A stretch of DNA of 12,226 nt. Origin: an uncultured Planctomycetaceae bacterium (lineage in GTDB: Bacteria; Planctomycetota; Planctomycetia; Pirellulales; UBA1268). Where the stretch lies: positions 1 to 12,226 of the forward strand of contig CALCGM010000018.1 of assembly GCA_937900985.1 (NCBI GenBank), written 5' to 3'. Below the pieces are notes generated by a model. The model was not told the origin of the DNA. It was given only the letters and a program-made list of their open reading frames with translations, and did not search any database. How positions within the stretch are numbered: the stretch's first letter is position 1; the number at the start of each line of letters is the position of its first letter. The position numbers and the translations under genes were made by a program. Positions 6,196 through 12,226 of this stretch are shown here, in pieces.

Positions 6196-6209
6196 CTTTG
6201 GAGCCAAAG
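6196..6209 (+). promoter_or_regulatory. Palindrome just upstream of the phd-like antitoxin gene
   Basis: CTTTGG and CCAAAG form a perfect inverted repeat around AG, ending two bases before the ATG at 6212. GGAG (6200-6203) inside it is a good Shine-Dalgarno at eight bases. A second palindrome, GTGTACAC, lies at 6176-6183. Phd antitoxins commonly repress their own operon by binding such sites, so an operator overlapping the ribosome site is plausible but unproven. Confidence 0.4.
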
Positions 6210-6211
6210 CA

Positions 6212-6466
6212 ATGGAAGCCTCGTTTGTGGATCTTCGCAACAAATCCGCGGAGGTCATTCGTGCGCTGAGCCGCAATGAGCGGGTCACCGTGCTGTACCG
6301 CGGCAAACCCGCAGCAGTCATGCTGCCTCTCGAAGCCCGCGCAGACGACGCGTTGGTGAGTGCGAAAGATCACCCTGCCTTTGGCATGTGGGCCGACCGA
6401 CGTGAACTCGAGGACGTTCCCTCCCACGTCCGCCAGCTGCGACGGGGTCGCTTCCATGATCTTTGA
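6212..6466 (+). CDS. Phd/YefM-type antitoxin
   Basis: This is an 84-residue protein. The N-terminal half (SFVDLRNKSAEVIRALSRNE, then VTVLYRGKPAAVMLPLEA) is the Phd/YefM fold, a small DNA-binding dimer. The charged C-terminal half (about residues 45-84, ending RRGRFHDL) would wrap the toxin. The ATG at 6212 is chosen because it begins the conserved domain and has GGAG eight bases upstream. The frame is open further upstream only as read-through from transposase debris. The gene overlaps the PIN toxin gene by 11 bases (6456-6466), the usual translational coupling. It starts about 60 bp after recognisable IS91 sequence ends, so the pair may have arrived with, or inserted next to, that element. 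Confidence 0.85.
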   Translation: MEASFVDLRNKSAEVIRALSRNERVTVLYRGKPAAVMLPLEARADDALVSAKDHPAFGMWADRRELEDVPSHVRQLRRGRFHDL

Positions 6467-6833
6467 TACCGACGTGCTCATCTGGGTCCTTCGCGGAAAT
6501 GCAAAGGCTGCCAAGGCGGTCGATACCGCGGGGGAGCGAAGCCTCTCCACCGTGACCTACATGGAGCTCCTGCAAGGTGCCCGAGACAACGCCGAAGTCC
6601 GTGGCATCAAAGCGTTCCTCAGCGACATGCAGTTCGCCATGCTGCCCCTGACGGAAAACATCGGGCATCGCGCCACGATTTACATGGAGGAATACGGGCT
6701 CGCCATTGCCATGGGCGTGGCTGATGCCCTGATTGCTGCAACAGCTGTGGAATGCAATCGCCCCCTGCTCACCGGCAACAACAAACACTACAGGGCGATC
6801 AAAGAACTCGATCTCCAGCGTTTCCGGCCATAG
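6456..6833 (+). CDS. PIN-domain toxin (VapC family)
   Basis: This is a 125-residue PIN ribonuclease. The N-terminus MIFDTDVLIWVLRG supplies acidic D4 and D6, E37 lies in TYMELLQGAR, D90 in MGVADALIAATA, and the last strand reads LLTGNNKHYRAI. This matches the four-site PIN active centre of VapC-like toxins. The ATG at 6456 lies inside the antitoxin gene and begins exactly at the conserved first strand. Earlier in-frame codons belong to the overlapping gene. It is a different PIN subfamily from the toxin at 4941-5369, so the two pairs are independent acquisitions rather than a duplication. It is complete, and a small hairpin follows at 6848-6861. Confidence 0.88.
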   Translation: MIFDTDVLIWVLRGNAKAAKAVDTAGERSLSTVTYMELLQGARDNAEVRGIKAFLSDMQFAMLPLTENIGHRATIYMEEYGLAIAMGVADALIAATAVECNRPLLTGNNKHYRAIKELDLQRFRP

Positions 6834-6847
6834 CCTGCGCCCTGATG

Positions 6848-6861
6848 GCTCACCTGTGAGC
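6848..6861 (+). terminator. Possible weak hairpin after the PIN toxin
   Basis: GCTCACCTGTGAGC is a near-perfect 14-bp inverted repeat 15 bp after the toxin stop. There is no T-run, so an intrinsic terminator is doubtful; chance is a fair alternative. Confidence 0.2.
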
Positions 6862-7043
6862 ACCCCGCCCCGTTCCTGGGAAACACATGGTTTCGGCCGC
6901 CCCGCCTATCCGCAGGCCGCGGTCTACCGAGCCCGGTGACTCTACGCTCGCGATTGATGGGCAGCCCGTTGACGCCTCCACGGACCTCCCGCCGGGCAAG
7001 ACGGTTCAACTCCAATACAAGGCGCGGTTCTCCACGCCTCGTG
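6862..7043. other. Gene debris, origin not recognised
   Basis: No complete gene is seen. A plus-strand frame at about 6930-7040 reads DSTLAIDGQPVDAS and then LPPGKTVQLQYKARF, which looks like a piece of a real beta-rich exported protein. I cannot name the family, and the frame has no start of its own. Confidence 0.3.
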
Positions 7044-7099
7044 CGGGCAGGTCTTCGTTGGCGGTGCCCAGGCCGTAGTGCGCCCACGCGCCAAGCGAC
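7044..7099 (-). pseudogene. Short inverted fragment of a DUF1501-type gene
   Basis: The minus strand reads SLGAWAHYGLGTANEDLPA, corresponding to CLGSWLSYGLGSLNDDLPT in the DUF1501 gene at about 421-480. About 12 of 19 residues are equal, and this block is highly characteristic of the family. The flanks do not continue the homology. It comes from a different part of the gene than R2/R3, is in the opposite orientation, and is probably from a paralogue. Confidence 0.6.
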
Positions 7100-7180
7100 G
7101 TGTGCTGCTGCTGGCAACACTCGTTGTCTGGAGCCTGTTTGCGATCGATGGCCACCGGCCGAGAGTCCGAGGATTCCTGG

Positions 7181-7241
7181 CGGCGGGAGGCCAACGGCGG
7201 CACTGTGGCAGGGAAGGCCCGCGGGGTGATCGGCATGCGGC
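7181..7241 (+). pseudogene. R4: fragment of the ATPase N-terminal coding sequence
   Basis: These 61 bp align ungapped to 1587-1647 of the ATPase gene with about 5 differences. They encode RREANGGTVAGKARGVIGMR, ending exactly where the Walker A loop (RRAGKT) should follow. Homology stops abruptly on both sides. Together with 4415-4473 this is the second extra copy of the ATPase 5' region, from a neighbouring but non-overlapping part. Confidence 0.8.
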
Positions 7242-7476
7242 TGTCGGTCGTCCGCCAACTCGACGTGCAGCGGACCTCTACCCCCTGCGGTAGCCTATGA
7301 GCCGTGAGTGTGGGCGTTTCGGCCATTCGCCAAAACGCTCCGGATCGTCCGGACCGAAAGCACGCGAAGCCGGCTTTCCCTCACGTTGCGAGTTTTTCAT
7401 GTTGAGCGTTGTTTGGATTCCACTCGCGGTCGTGCTCATCGTTTCCAGCGGCTGCCGCACCGACCAGAGGACACGC

Positions 7477-7827
7477 ATGGCTGGCCATCGCATCTTCACC
7501 ACGCCGTTCGCCTCGGTGTATCCGCACTACATACACAAGGCGGAACGGAAAGGGCGGACGAAAGAAGAGGTAGATGAAATTATCTGCTGGCTGACGGGCT
7601 ACGACCGGGCCGGGCTGGCGGAGGTCCTCGAGCAGCAGGTCGACTTCGACACGTTCTTCGCACAGGCTCCGGCGATGAACCCCAACTGCCACCTGATCAC
7701 CGGGGTCGTCTGCGGCGTGCGGGTTGAAAACGTCGAAGACCCGCTGATGAAGAAGATCCGCCTCCTTGACAAACTCGTGGACGAACTCGCCAAGGGCAAG
7801 ACCATGGCCAAGATTCTCCGCAGCTGA
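7477..7827 (+). CDS. DUF2200 domain-containing protein
   Basis: This is a 116-residue protein matching DUF2200 over its whole length: MAGHRIFTTPFASVYPHYIH, then KAERKGRTKEEVDEIICWLT. The middle has QQVDFDTFFAQAPAMNPN and LITGVVCGVRVE, and the tail is LDKLVDELAKGKTMAKILR. The ATG at 7477 is chosen because the family starts MAGHRIF and AGAGGA lies about five bases upstream. The same frame is open back to 7297 and contains a lipoprotein-signal-like stretch starting at 7399, which would make a longer variant. Function is unknown; members are small cytosolic proteins scattered in bacteria. It leads a tight three-gene group: the next gene begins 11 bp downstream. Confidence 0.9.
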   Translation: MAGHRIFTTPFASVYPHYIHKAERKGRTKEEVDEIICWLTGYDRAGLAEVLEQQVDFDTFFAQAPAMNPNCHLITGVVCGVRVENVEDPLMKKIRLLDKLVDELAKGKTMAKILRS

Positions 7828-7838
7828 AAGCCACCGCC

Positions 7839-8132
7839 ATGACCGTCGTCAGAGGTTTTGCCATCACGATCACAAGCGGCATCGTGTTCGCCGCGGTCGG
7901 TGCCGGATGCGGCGTTCTTCTCGGCGCGGTCAGCCCCGACTACTACCGAACCGTGTTTCAGGTTCCGCCGGATATCCAACTGGATGCCACCGAGATCGGC
8001 TTTGGCCTCGGTGTCACGCAAGGCCTCGCCGCGGGGCTCCTGATCGGCCTGGTGATCGTGGTGACCGTCGCCTGGTCTGCCTCACACGCCACCGCATCCC
8101 ACCCGCCGCTCCAACGCGAAAACAATGCCTGA
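7839..8132 (+). CDS. Small two-helix membrane protein, unknown function
   Basis: This is a 97-residue protein not matched to a named family. Two hydrophobic segments are clear: about residues 8-31 (glycine-rich, AAVGAGCGVLLGAV) and about 62-82 (GLAAGLLIGLVIVVTVAWSA). They are joined by a polar loop containing DYYRTVFQVPPDIQLDATEI. A short polar tail ends the protein. It starts 11 bp after the DUF2200 stop and overlaps the DUF1801 gene by eight bases, so all three are probably one operon. GAAAG upstream of the ATG is a weak ribosome site. The spacing and overlap make a real gene likely despite the lack of a family. Confidence 0.7.
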   Translation: MTVVRGFAITITSGIVFAAVGAGCGVLLGAVSPDYYRTVFQVPPDIQLDATEIGFGLGVTQGLAAGLLIGLVIVVTVAWSASHATASHPPLQRENNA

Positions 8133-8517
8133 TCGTTCACGCAAGAAACCCAAGGCCCCGGTGGCGGGCGAGCCCACACTCGACGCCTACATCGCAGCCT
8201 TTCCCACGGCCGTGCAGAAGGTCCTCACCAGGATTCGCCGCATCGTGCAGAAGGCCGCACCGGAAGCCGAGGAACGCATCGTCTACCGGATACCAACCTT
8301 CGTGCTGGGAAAGAATCTTGTTCACTTCGCTGCCTTCGAGAAGCATGTCGGCTTCTATCCGACTCCCTCGGCGATGGAGCACTTTCGCTCAGAACTCGCG
8401 GGCTTCAAGACGGCGAAGGGGTCGGTGCAGTTTCCGCTGACCGAGCCGATTCCCTACGATCTGATCAAAACAATCGTTGCGTTTCGCGTGAAGGAAGCCC
8501 GCGGCAAACAATCCTGA
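8125..8517 (+). CDS. DUF1801 domain-containing protein (YdhG-like)
   Basis: This is a 130-residue protein of the DUF1801/YdhG type. Features are TLDAYIAAFPTAVQKVLTRI, KAAPEAEERIVYRIPTF, LVHFAAFEKHVGFYPTPSAM, and the closing KGSVQFPLTEPIPYDLIKTI. The family fold resembles frataxin-like iron chaperones such as Bacillus YdhG, but most members are uncharacterised, so an iron role is only a possibility. The first residues (MPDRSRKKPKAPVAG) form a basic, probably disordered leader. The start overlaps the preceding membrane-protein gene by eight bases, indicating coupled translation. It is complete and of usual length. Confidence 0.9.
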   Translation: MPDRSRKKPKAPVAGEPTLDAYIAAFPTAVQKVLTRIRRIVQKAAPEAEERIVYRIPTFVLGKNLVHFAAFEKHVGFYPTPSAMEHFRSELAGFKTAKGSVQFPLTEPIPYDLIKTIVAFRVKEARGKQS

Positions 8518-8602
8518 CGATGCATGTCGCTCGTGATCGAAGCCGCGCACGGTGAGACCTGCCGCATGGTGAGCGGGCAGACGCCCACAGACCGGCGGCG
8601 GC

Positions 8603-8608
8603 TATACT
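8603..8608 (+). promoter_or_regulatory. Possible -10 box for the PVC-type gene
   Basis: TATACT sits in the 164-bp gap before the large gene, about 75 bp from its start, between the arms of a 10-bp inverted repeat (8552-8561 and 8611-8620). No good -35 match is visible, so the call is tentative. Confidence 0.25.
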
Positions 8609-8681
8609 CTCAGGTCTCACAGGGAGTGGAGATCGGGGGCCGCTGCGGCGGGTCCGCTGAGAGCCGAAGGAGATGCAACTG

Positions 8682-11600
8682 ATGGGCAGGCGTCGGACGC
8701 AGATGACGATTGGCGGGGCGAACGATTGGTGGATCGCCTCCTTGCTGACAGTCCTCCTCCTGCTGCCTCCGGCCGTGAGCCCGGCTGCCCAGCTGGTGAT
8801 CGAAGAAGGCGACCATATCTGCATCATCGGCGGTGGCGTTGCCGACGCGATGCAGCACACCGGCTGGCTGGAGGTGATGCTGCAGAGCCGCTTTCCCGAG
8901 AGCCGCCTCACGATCCGCAACCTGGCCGTCGACGGCGATGAGGTCGACCCGGCCAAGCGGCTGCGGAGCGCCGACTTCGGCTCCCCCGATCAATGGCTCA
9001 CCGGCGCCGCCCCGATCCCCCGGCCAGGCGAGATCGCTGATCCATCGATTGTTCGCGAGAACCGCTTCGAGCTCGTTGGCACGGCAGCCGATGTGATCTT
9101 CGCCTTCTTCGGCAGCAATGAGGCTCATGCCGGCCCCGAGGGCCTGGAGGCCTTCAAGGCCGACCTCACCGCCTTCATCGATCACACGCTCAGTCAGACC
9201 TACAACGGCGTCTCGTCCCCGCGGCTGGTGCTCTTCACACCGATCGGCCACGAGCATCTCGGCGCCAAAGACCACACCAAGCGTCACTATCCCGACGGCA
9301 CGGCCCACAACGAGCACATCCGTCTCTACGCCGCCGCCATGCAGGAGGTCTGCCGCGGGAAGGGCGTGCCCTGCGTCGATCTCGTGCGGCCCACGCTCGA
9401 GGCCTACGACCGCGAGCCCGAGCCGCTGACCGTCGATGGCATCCATCCCACCGCCACCGGCGACCGCGTGATCGCCGGCATCATCGACGAGGCCCTCTTC
9501 GGCCGGCATCCCCAGCGGAGCGAGCAGGCGCTGACGCGGCTGCAGCTGGCCGTCGCCGACAAGAACTTCCACTGGTTCAACCGCTACCGTGTGACCGACG
9601 GCTACTCCACCTACGGCGGCCGGGCCTGGCTGAGGTTTGTCGGCGGCCAGACCAACTACGAAGTTGCCCAGCGGGAGCTGGAATACCTCGACGTGAAGAC
9701 GGCCAACCGCGACCGTCGCATCTGGGCAACCGCGGCCACGCTAGGCGACGCCGAGGCCCCGCTGCCCTCGGTCGACGAGGTCGGCCTGCCGGACCTGATC
9801 GACGTGCAGACCAACAAGCCCGGTCAGCTCGCAGGCGGCAAGCATGCCTTCCTCTCCGGCGACGAGGCGATCGGCAAGATGACCGTCCACGCGGGCATGC
9901 GGGTGGAGCTGGTGGCCGACGAAGCGATGTTTCCCGAGCTGATCAACCCGGTGCAGATGGCCTTCGACACCGCGGGCCGGCTGTGGGTGGCCGTCTGGCC
10001 GACCTATCCGCACTGGCGTCCCGACGAGGCGATGAACGACAAGCTGCTGATCCTCGAAGACACCGACGGCGACGGCCGCACCGATCGCGTGAAGACTTTT
10101 GCCGATGACCTCCACAACCCAACCGGCTTTGAGTTCTGGGGGAAAGGCGTGATCGTGGCCCAGGGGCCTGACGTGCTCTATCTCGAAGACACCGACGGCG
10201 ACGACCGCTGCGACATCAAGGAGCGGATCATCCGCGGCCTCGACACCGCCGACACCCACCACACCGCCAACAGCTTCACGTTCGATCCGGCAGGCGCTCT
10301 CTATTTTCAGGAGGGCACCTTCCACCACTCGCAGCCGGAGACGCCCTGGGGGCCGCCGGCTCGCGTGGCCAACGGAGCGGTCTTCCGCTACGAGCCGAGG
10401 ACTGGCAAGGTCGGCCTCTACACGAGCTACGCGTTTGCCAACCCCCACGGCCATGCCTTCAACCACTGGGGCGACGACATCGTCGTCGACGGCACCGGCT
10501 CGGTGCCCTACTGGGGCAGTGTCTTCTCCACCCGGCTCGATGGAATGGACAAGCATGGCGGTGCTCCAAGCGTGTATCAGCAGCGGACGCGGCCCTGCCC
10601 AGGCATCGAGTTTCTCTCCAGCCCCCACTTCCCCGAGGAGATGCAGGGCAACCTGCTCGTCGGCAATGTGATCGGCTTCCAGGGAATCCTTCGCTACAGG
10701 TTTGAGCCTTCTTCCAACCCAGACGCCGACGCCTTCCCTGTGGCCGTGGAAGCCGAGCCGATCGTCTCGTCAAGCGATGTGAACTTCAGGCCCGCTGATC
10801 TCGAGGTGGGCCCCGACGGGGCGATCTACTTCACGGATTGGCAAAACCCGATCATCGGCCACATGCAGCACAACCTCCGCGATCCCAGCCGTGACCGGCA
10901 GCACGGCCGCGTGTATCGCGTGGTGATGGACGACCGCCCGCTGGCGAAGGTCGAGTCGATGACCGAGCGTTCGGTCGAGGAGCTCGTCGGCCTGCTCGCC
11001 CACCCGACCGACCGGGTGCGATACCGGGCCAAGCTCGAACTGGCCGGCCGCGATGAAGACGAGGTGGTGCCGGCGGTAGACGCCTGGCTGGCCTCGCTCG
11101 ACACCGCTGACACCGCCTCAGAGCATCATCGCCTCGAGGCCCTCTGGACGCTGCGGCACTTCGACCAGGTGGATGCCGACCTGCTCGAAGCCGTGCTCAC
11201 CTCGCCCGACGCCAGGGCTCGCGCCGCGGGGATGCGGGTGCTGGCGGCGATCATCGACCGCGTGCCGCACCCGCACGCGATGGTGATGCGGGCGGCGGCT
11301 GACGAGAGCCCGCGAGTACGGCTTGAGGCGCTGCGAACGGCCTGCGAGCTTCGCACCCCCGAGGCGGTTGAGGCCCTGGCGATCGTTGAAGAGTTTCCTG
11401 GAGACCGCTTCATGGCCTACGTGAACCGCGAGGCTGCCAGGGTGCTCGTGCCGGCGTTTGAGGCCGCCCGCAGCCGCGGTGAGCCGCTGGCGTTCACCAG
11501 CGACGCCGGCTGGCGGTATCTCTACGGCTCGATGAGCAACGATGAGCTGGCGGCCGAGCCGCGAAGCCTGCCGGTCTGTCGGGAGATGCTGCTGCGGGCA

Positions 11601-12226
11601 GGGCTCGACGAGCGGCTCCGCAGCGACGCGGTGGAACGCATCGCAGAGGCCGACGGCCGCAGCGTGGTGGCCGTGGTGGCCGAAGCCCTGAGAGAGCTCG
11701 ATGCCCGCGACGGCTCCGTCGACACGCCGACCGTGTTTGACCTGATCCGGCTGATGCTCAGCCGACCCACCGAGCAGCTGGCTGCGCTCCGTGGCGACAT
11801 GCAGCGGCTTGCCACGTCGGCCACCCGGCCGATCATGCGGCGAATCGGCTACGTCGCTCTGATGACCATCGATGCAGCCTCCGGCGGCAACTCCGTTGAG
11901 CAGGTCTGGCAGCTCACCGCGGAGGATCCCCGGCGGCTTGTCGACCTGATTGGAGCCCTGCCGCTGGTGAGCGATGCCGGGGTTCGCGTGGCGCTTGCCG
12001 ACCGCATCGTGCCCCTGCTGGAGCCGGCCAGCGAGCCACTCGCCGAGGAGCCCGGCTCGCGGGGCCGCTACGTGCGGATCGAGCTGCCCGGTCGCAGCCG
12101 CACCCTCACGCTCGCGGAGGTTGAGGTCTTTGCCGGCGGCAGCAACGTGGCCCGTGGCGGCAAGGCCACACAGTCGAGCACGTCCAATAGCGGCGACGCC
12201 TCGAGGGCCATCGACGGCAACCGTGA
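8682..12226 (+). CDS. Exported PVC-type protein: SGNH-like region, dehydrogenase propeller, HEAT repeats, F5/8C start; 3' end outside
   Basis: The frame stays open to the window end (1181 codons visible). The ATG at 8682 is preferred over 8673 because AAGGAG (8667-8672) is nine bases upstream of it but directly abuts 8673. Order: signal peptide (about residues 1-36, hydrophobic core LLTVLLLLPPAVS); SGNH-hydrolase-like region (about 45-272) with FFGSNEAHAG and DGIHPTATGDRV. Next comes the TIGR02604-type propeller (about 400-750), beginning HAGMRVELVADE, with acidic TDGDGRTD and TDGDDRCD motifs and FTDWQNPIIGHMQHN. HEAT-like helices follow (about 760-1115), then the start of a discoidin/F5-8C domain (about 1126 on, GRYVRIELPG). 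Relatives usually end in a CxxCH haem domain, which would lie outside. Probably periplasmic or surface-bound and redox- or carbohydrate-related; substrate unknown. Confidence 0.9.
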   Translation, partial: MGRRRTQMTIGGANDWWIASLLTVLLLLPPAVSPAAQLVIEEGDHICIIGGGVADAMQHTGWLEVMLQSRFPESRLTIRNLAVDGDEVDPAKRLRSADFGSPDQWLTGAAPIPRPGEIADPSIVRENRFELVGTAADVIFAFFGSNEAHAGPEGLEAFKADLTAFIDHTLSQTYNGVSSPRLVLFTPIGHEHLGAKDHTKRHYPDGTAHNEHIRLYAAAMQEVCRGKGVPCVDLVRPTLEAYDREPEPLTVDGIHPTATGDRVIAGIIDEALFGRHPQRSEQALTRLQLAVADKNFHWFNRYRVTDGYSTYGGRAWLRFVGGQTNYEVAQRELEYLDVKTANRDRRIWATAATLGDAEAPLPSVDEVGLPDLIDVQTNKPGQLAGGKHAFLSGDEAIGKMTVHAGMRVELVADEAMFPELINPVQMAFDTAGRLWVAVWPTYPHWRPDEAMNDKLLILEDTDGDGRTDRVKTFADDLHNPTGFEFWGKGVIVAQGPDVLYLEDTDGDDRCDIKERIIRGLDTADTHHTANSFTFDPAGALYFQEGTFHHSQPETPWGPPARVANGAVFRYEPRTGKVGLYTSYAFANPHGHAFNHWGDDIVVDGTGSVPYWGSVFSTRLDGMDKHGGAPSVYQQRTRPCPGIEFLSSPHFPEEMQGNLLVGNVIGFQGILRYRFEPSSNPDADAFPVAVEAEPIVSSSDVNFRPADLEVGPDGAIYFTDWQNPIIGHMQHNLRDPSRDRQHGRVYRVVMDDRPLAKVESMTERSVEELVGLLAHPTDRVRYRAKLELAGRDEDEVVPAVDAWLASLDTADTASEHHRLEALWTLRHFDQVDADLLEAVLTSPDARARAAGMRVLAAIIDRVPHPHAMVMRAAADESPRVRLEALRTACELRTPEAVEALAIVEEFPGDRFMAYVNREAARVLVPAFEAARSRGEPLAFTSDAGWRYLYGSMSNDELAAEPRSLPVCREMLLRAGLDERLRSDAVERIAEADGRSVVAVVAEALRELDARDGSVDTPTVFDLIRLMLSRPTEQLAALRGDMQRLATSATRPIMRRIGYVALMTIDAASGGNSVEQVWQLTAEDPRRLVDLIGALPLVSDAGVRVALADRIVPLLEPASEPLAEEPGSRGRYVRIELPGRSRTLTLAEVEVFAGGSNVARGGKATQSSTSNSGDASRAIDGNR

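Noticed and set aside
5434..6279. Whole 281-codon frame as one intact transposase gene
   Set aside because: Only 5593-6153 resembles a transposase; the leading part is antisense ABC sequence and the end runs into the antitoxin gene.
8610..9572. 320-codon minus-strand frame
   Set aside because: Antisense to the PVC-type gene, whose sense frame carries recognisable domains throughout.
9741..10628. 295-codon minus-strand frame
   Set aside because: Antisense shadow of the propeller domain of the PVC-type gene.

Overview
The window looks like chromosomal DNA of a high-GC planctomycete, most likely from the Pirellulales. The main evidence is the two genes at its edges. On the left is a DUF1501 protein, and on the right a very large exported PVC-type protein (SGNH-like region, TIGR02604-type dehydrogenase propeller, HEAT-like repeats, start of an F5/8C domain). 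Both families are expanded in planctomycetes. Both genes run off the window, the first at its 5' end and the second at its 3' end.

Layout. (1) 1-1362: DUF1501 gene, lacking only a short N-terminal part. (2) 1512-2831: AAA_14/DUF4143 ATPase. (3) 2964-3139: an extra, 5'-deleted copy of the DUF1501 3' end. (4) 3171-4260, minus strand: a nucleotidyltransferase lacking its usual N-terminus, then an overlapping DUF4160/DUF2442 pair. (5) 4291-4473: a third copy of the DUF1501 3' end, fused to a copy of the ATPase 5' end. (6) 4662-5369: a vapBC toxin-antitoxin pair behind a palindromic promoter. (7) 5344-6153: the C-terminal piece of an oligopeptide ABC-transporter ATPase (minus) against the C-terminal piece of an IS91-family transposase (plus), which carries a 16-bp x 4 tandem repeat. 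(8) 6196-6833: a Phd/PIN toxin-antitoxin pair. (9) 6834-7296: gene debris, including an inverted DUF1501 fragment and another ATPase N-terminal fragment. (10) 7477-8517: a compact three-gene group, DUF2200 - small membrane protein - DUF1801. (11) 8682 to the end: the PVC-type exported protein.

Interpretation. Between the two large planctomycete genes lies a roughly 6-7 kb accessory island of small toxin-antitoxin-like modules, transposon remains and broken genes. Its most unusual property is that pieces of the left-edge DUF1501-ATPase junction recur through it as about 85-92% identical direct repeats. These repeats bracket the gene cassettes. The pattern fits repeated insertion or duplication at the 3' end of a DUF1501 gene, followed by decay. 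The two PIN pairs are confidently recognisable toxin-antitoxin systems. The nucleotidyltransferase and the DUF4160/DUF2442 pair are weaker candidates for similar modules. Percent identities were counted by eye, and family names come from recognising motifs without any database search.
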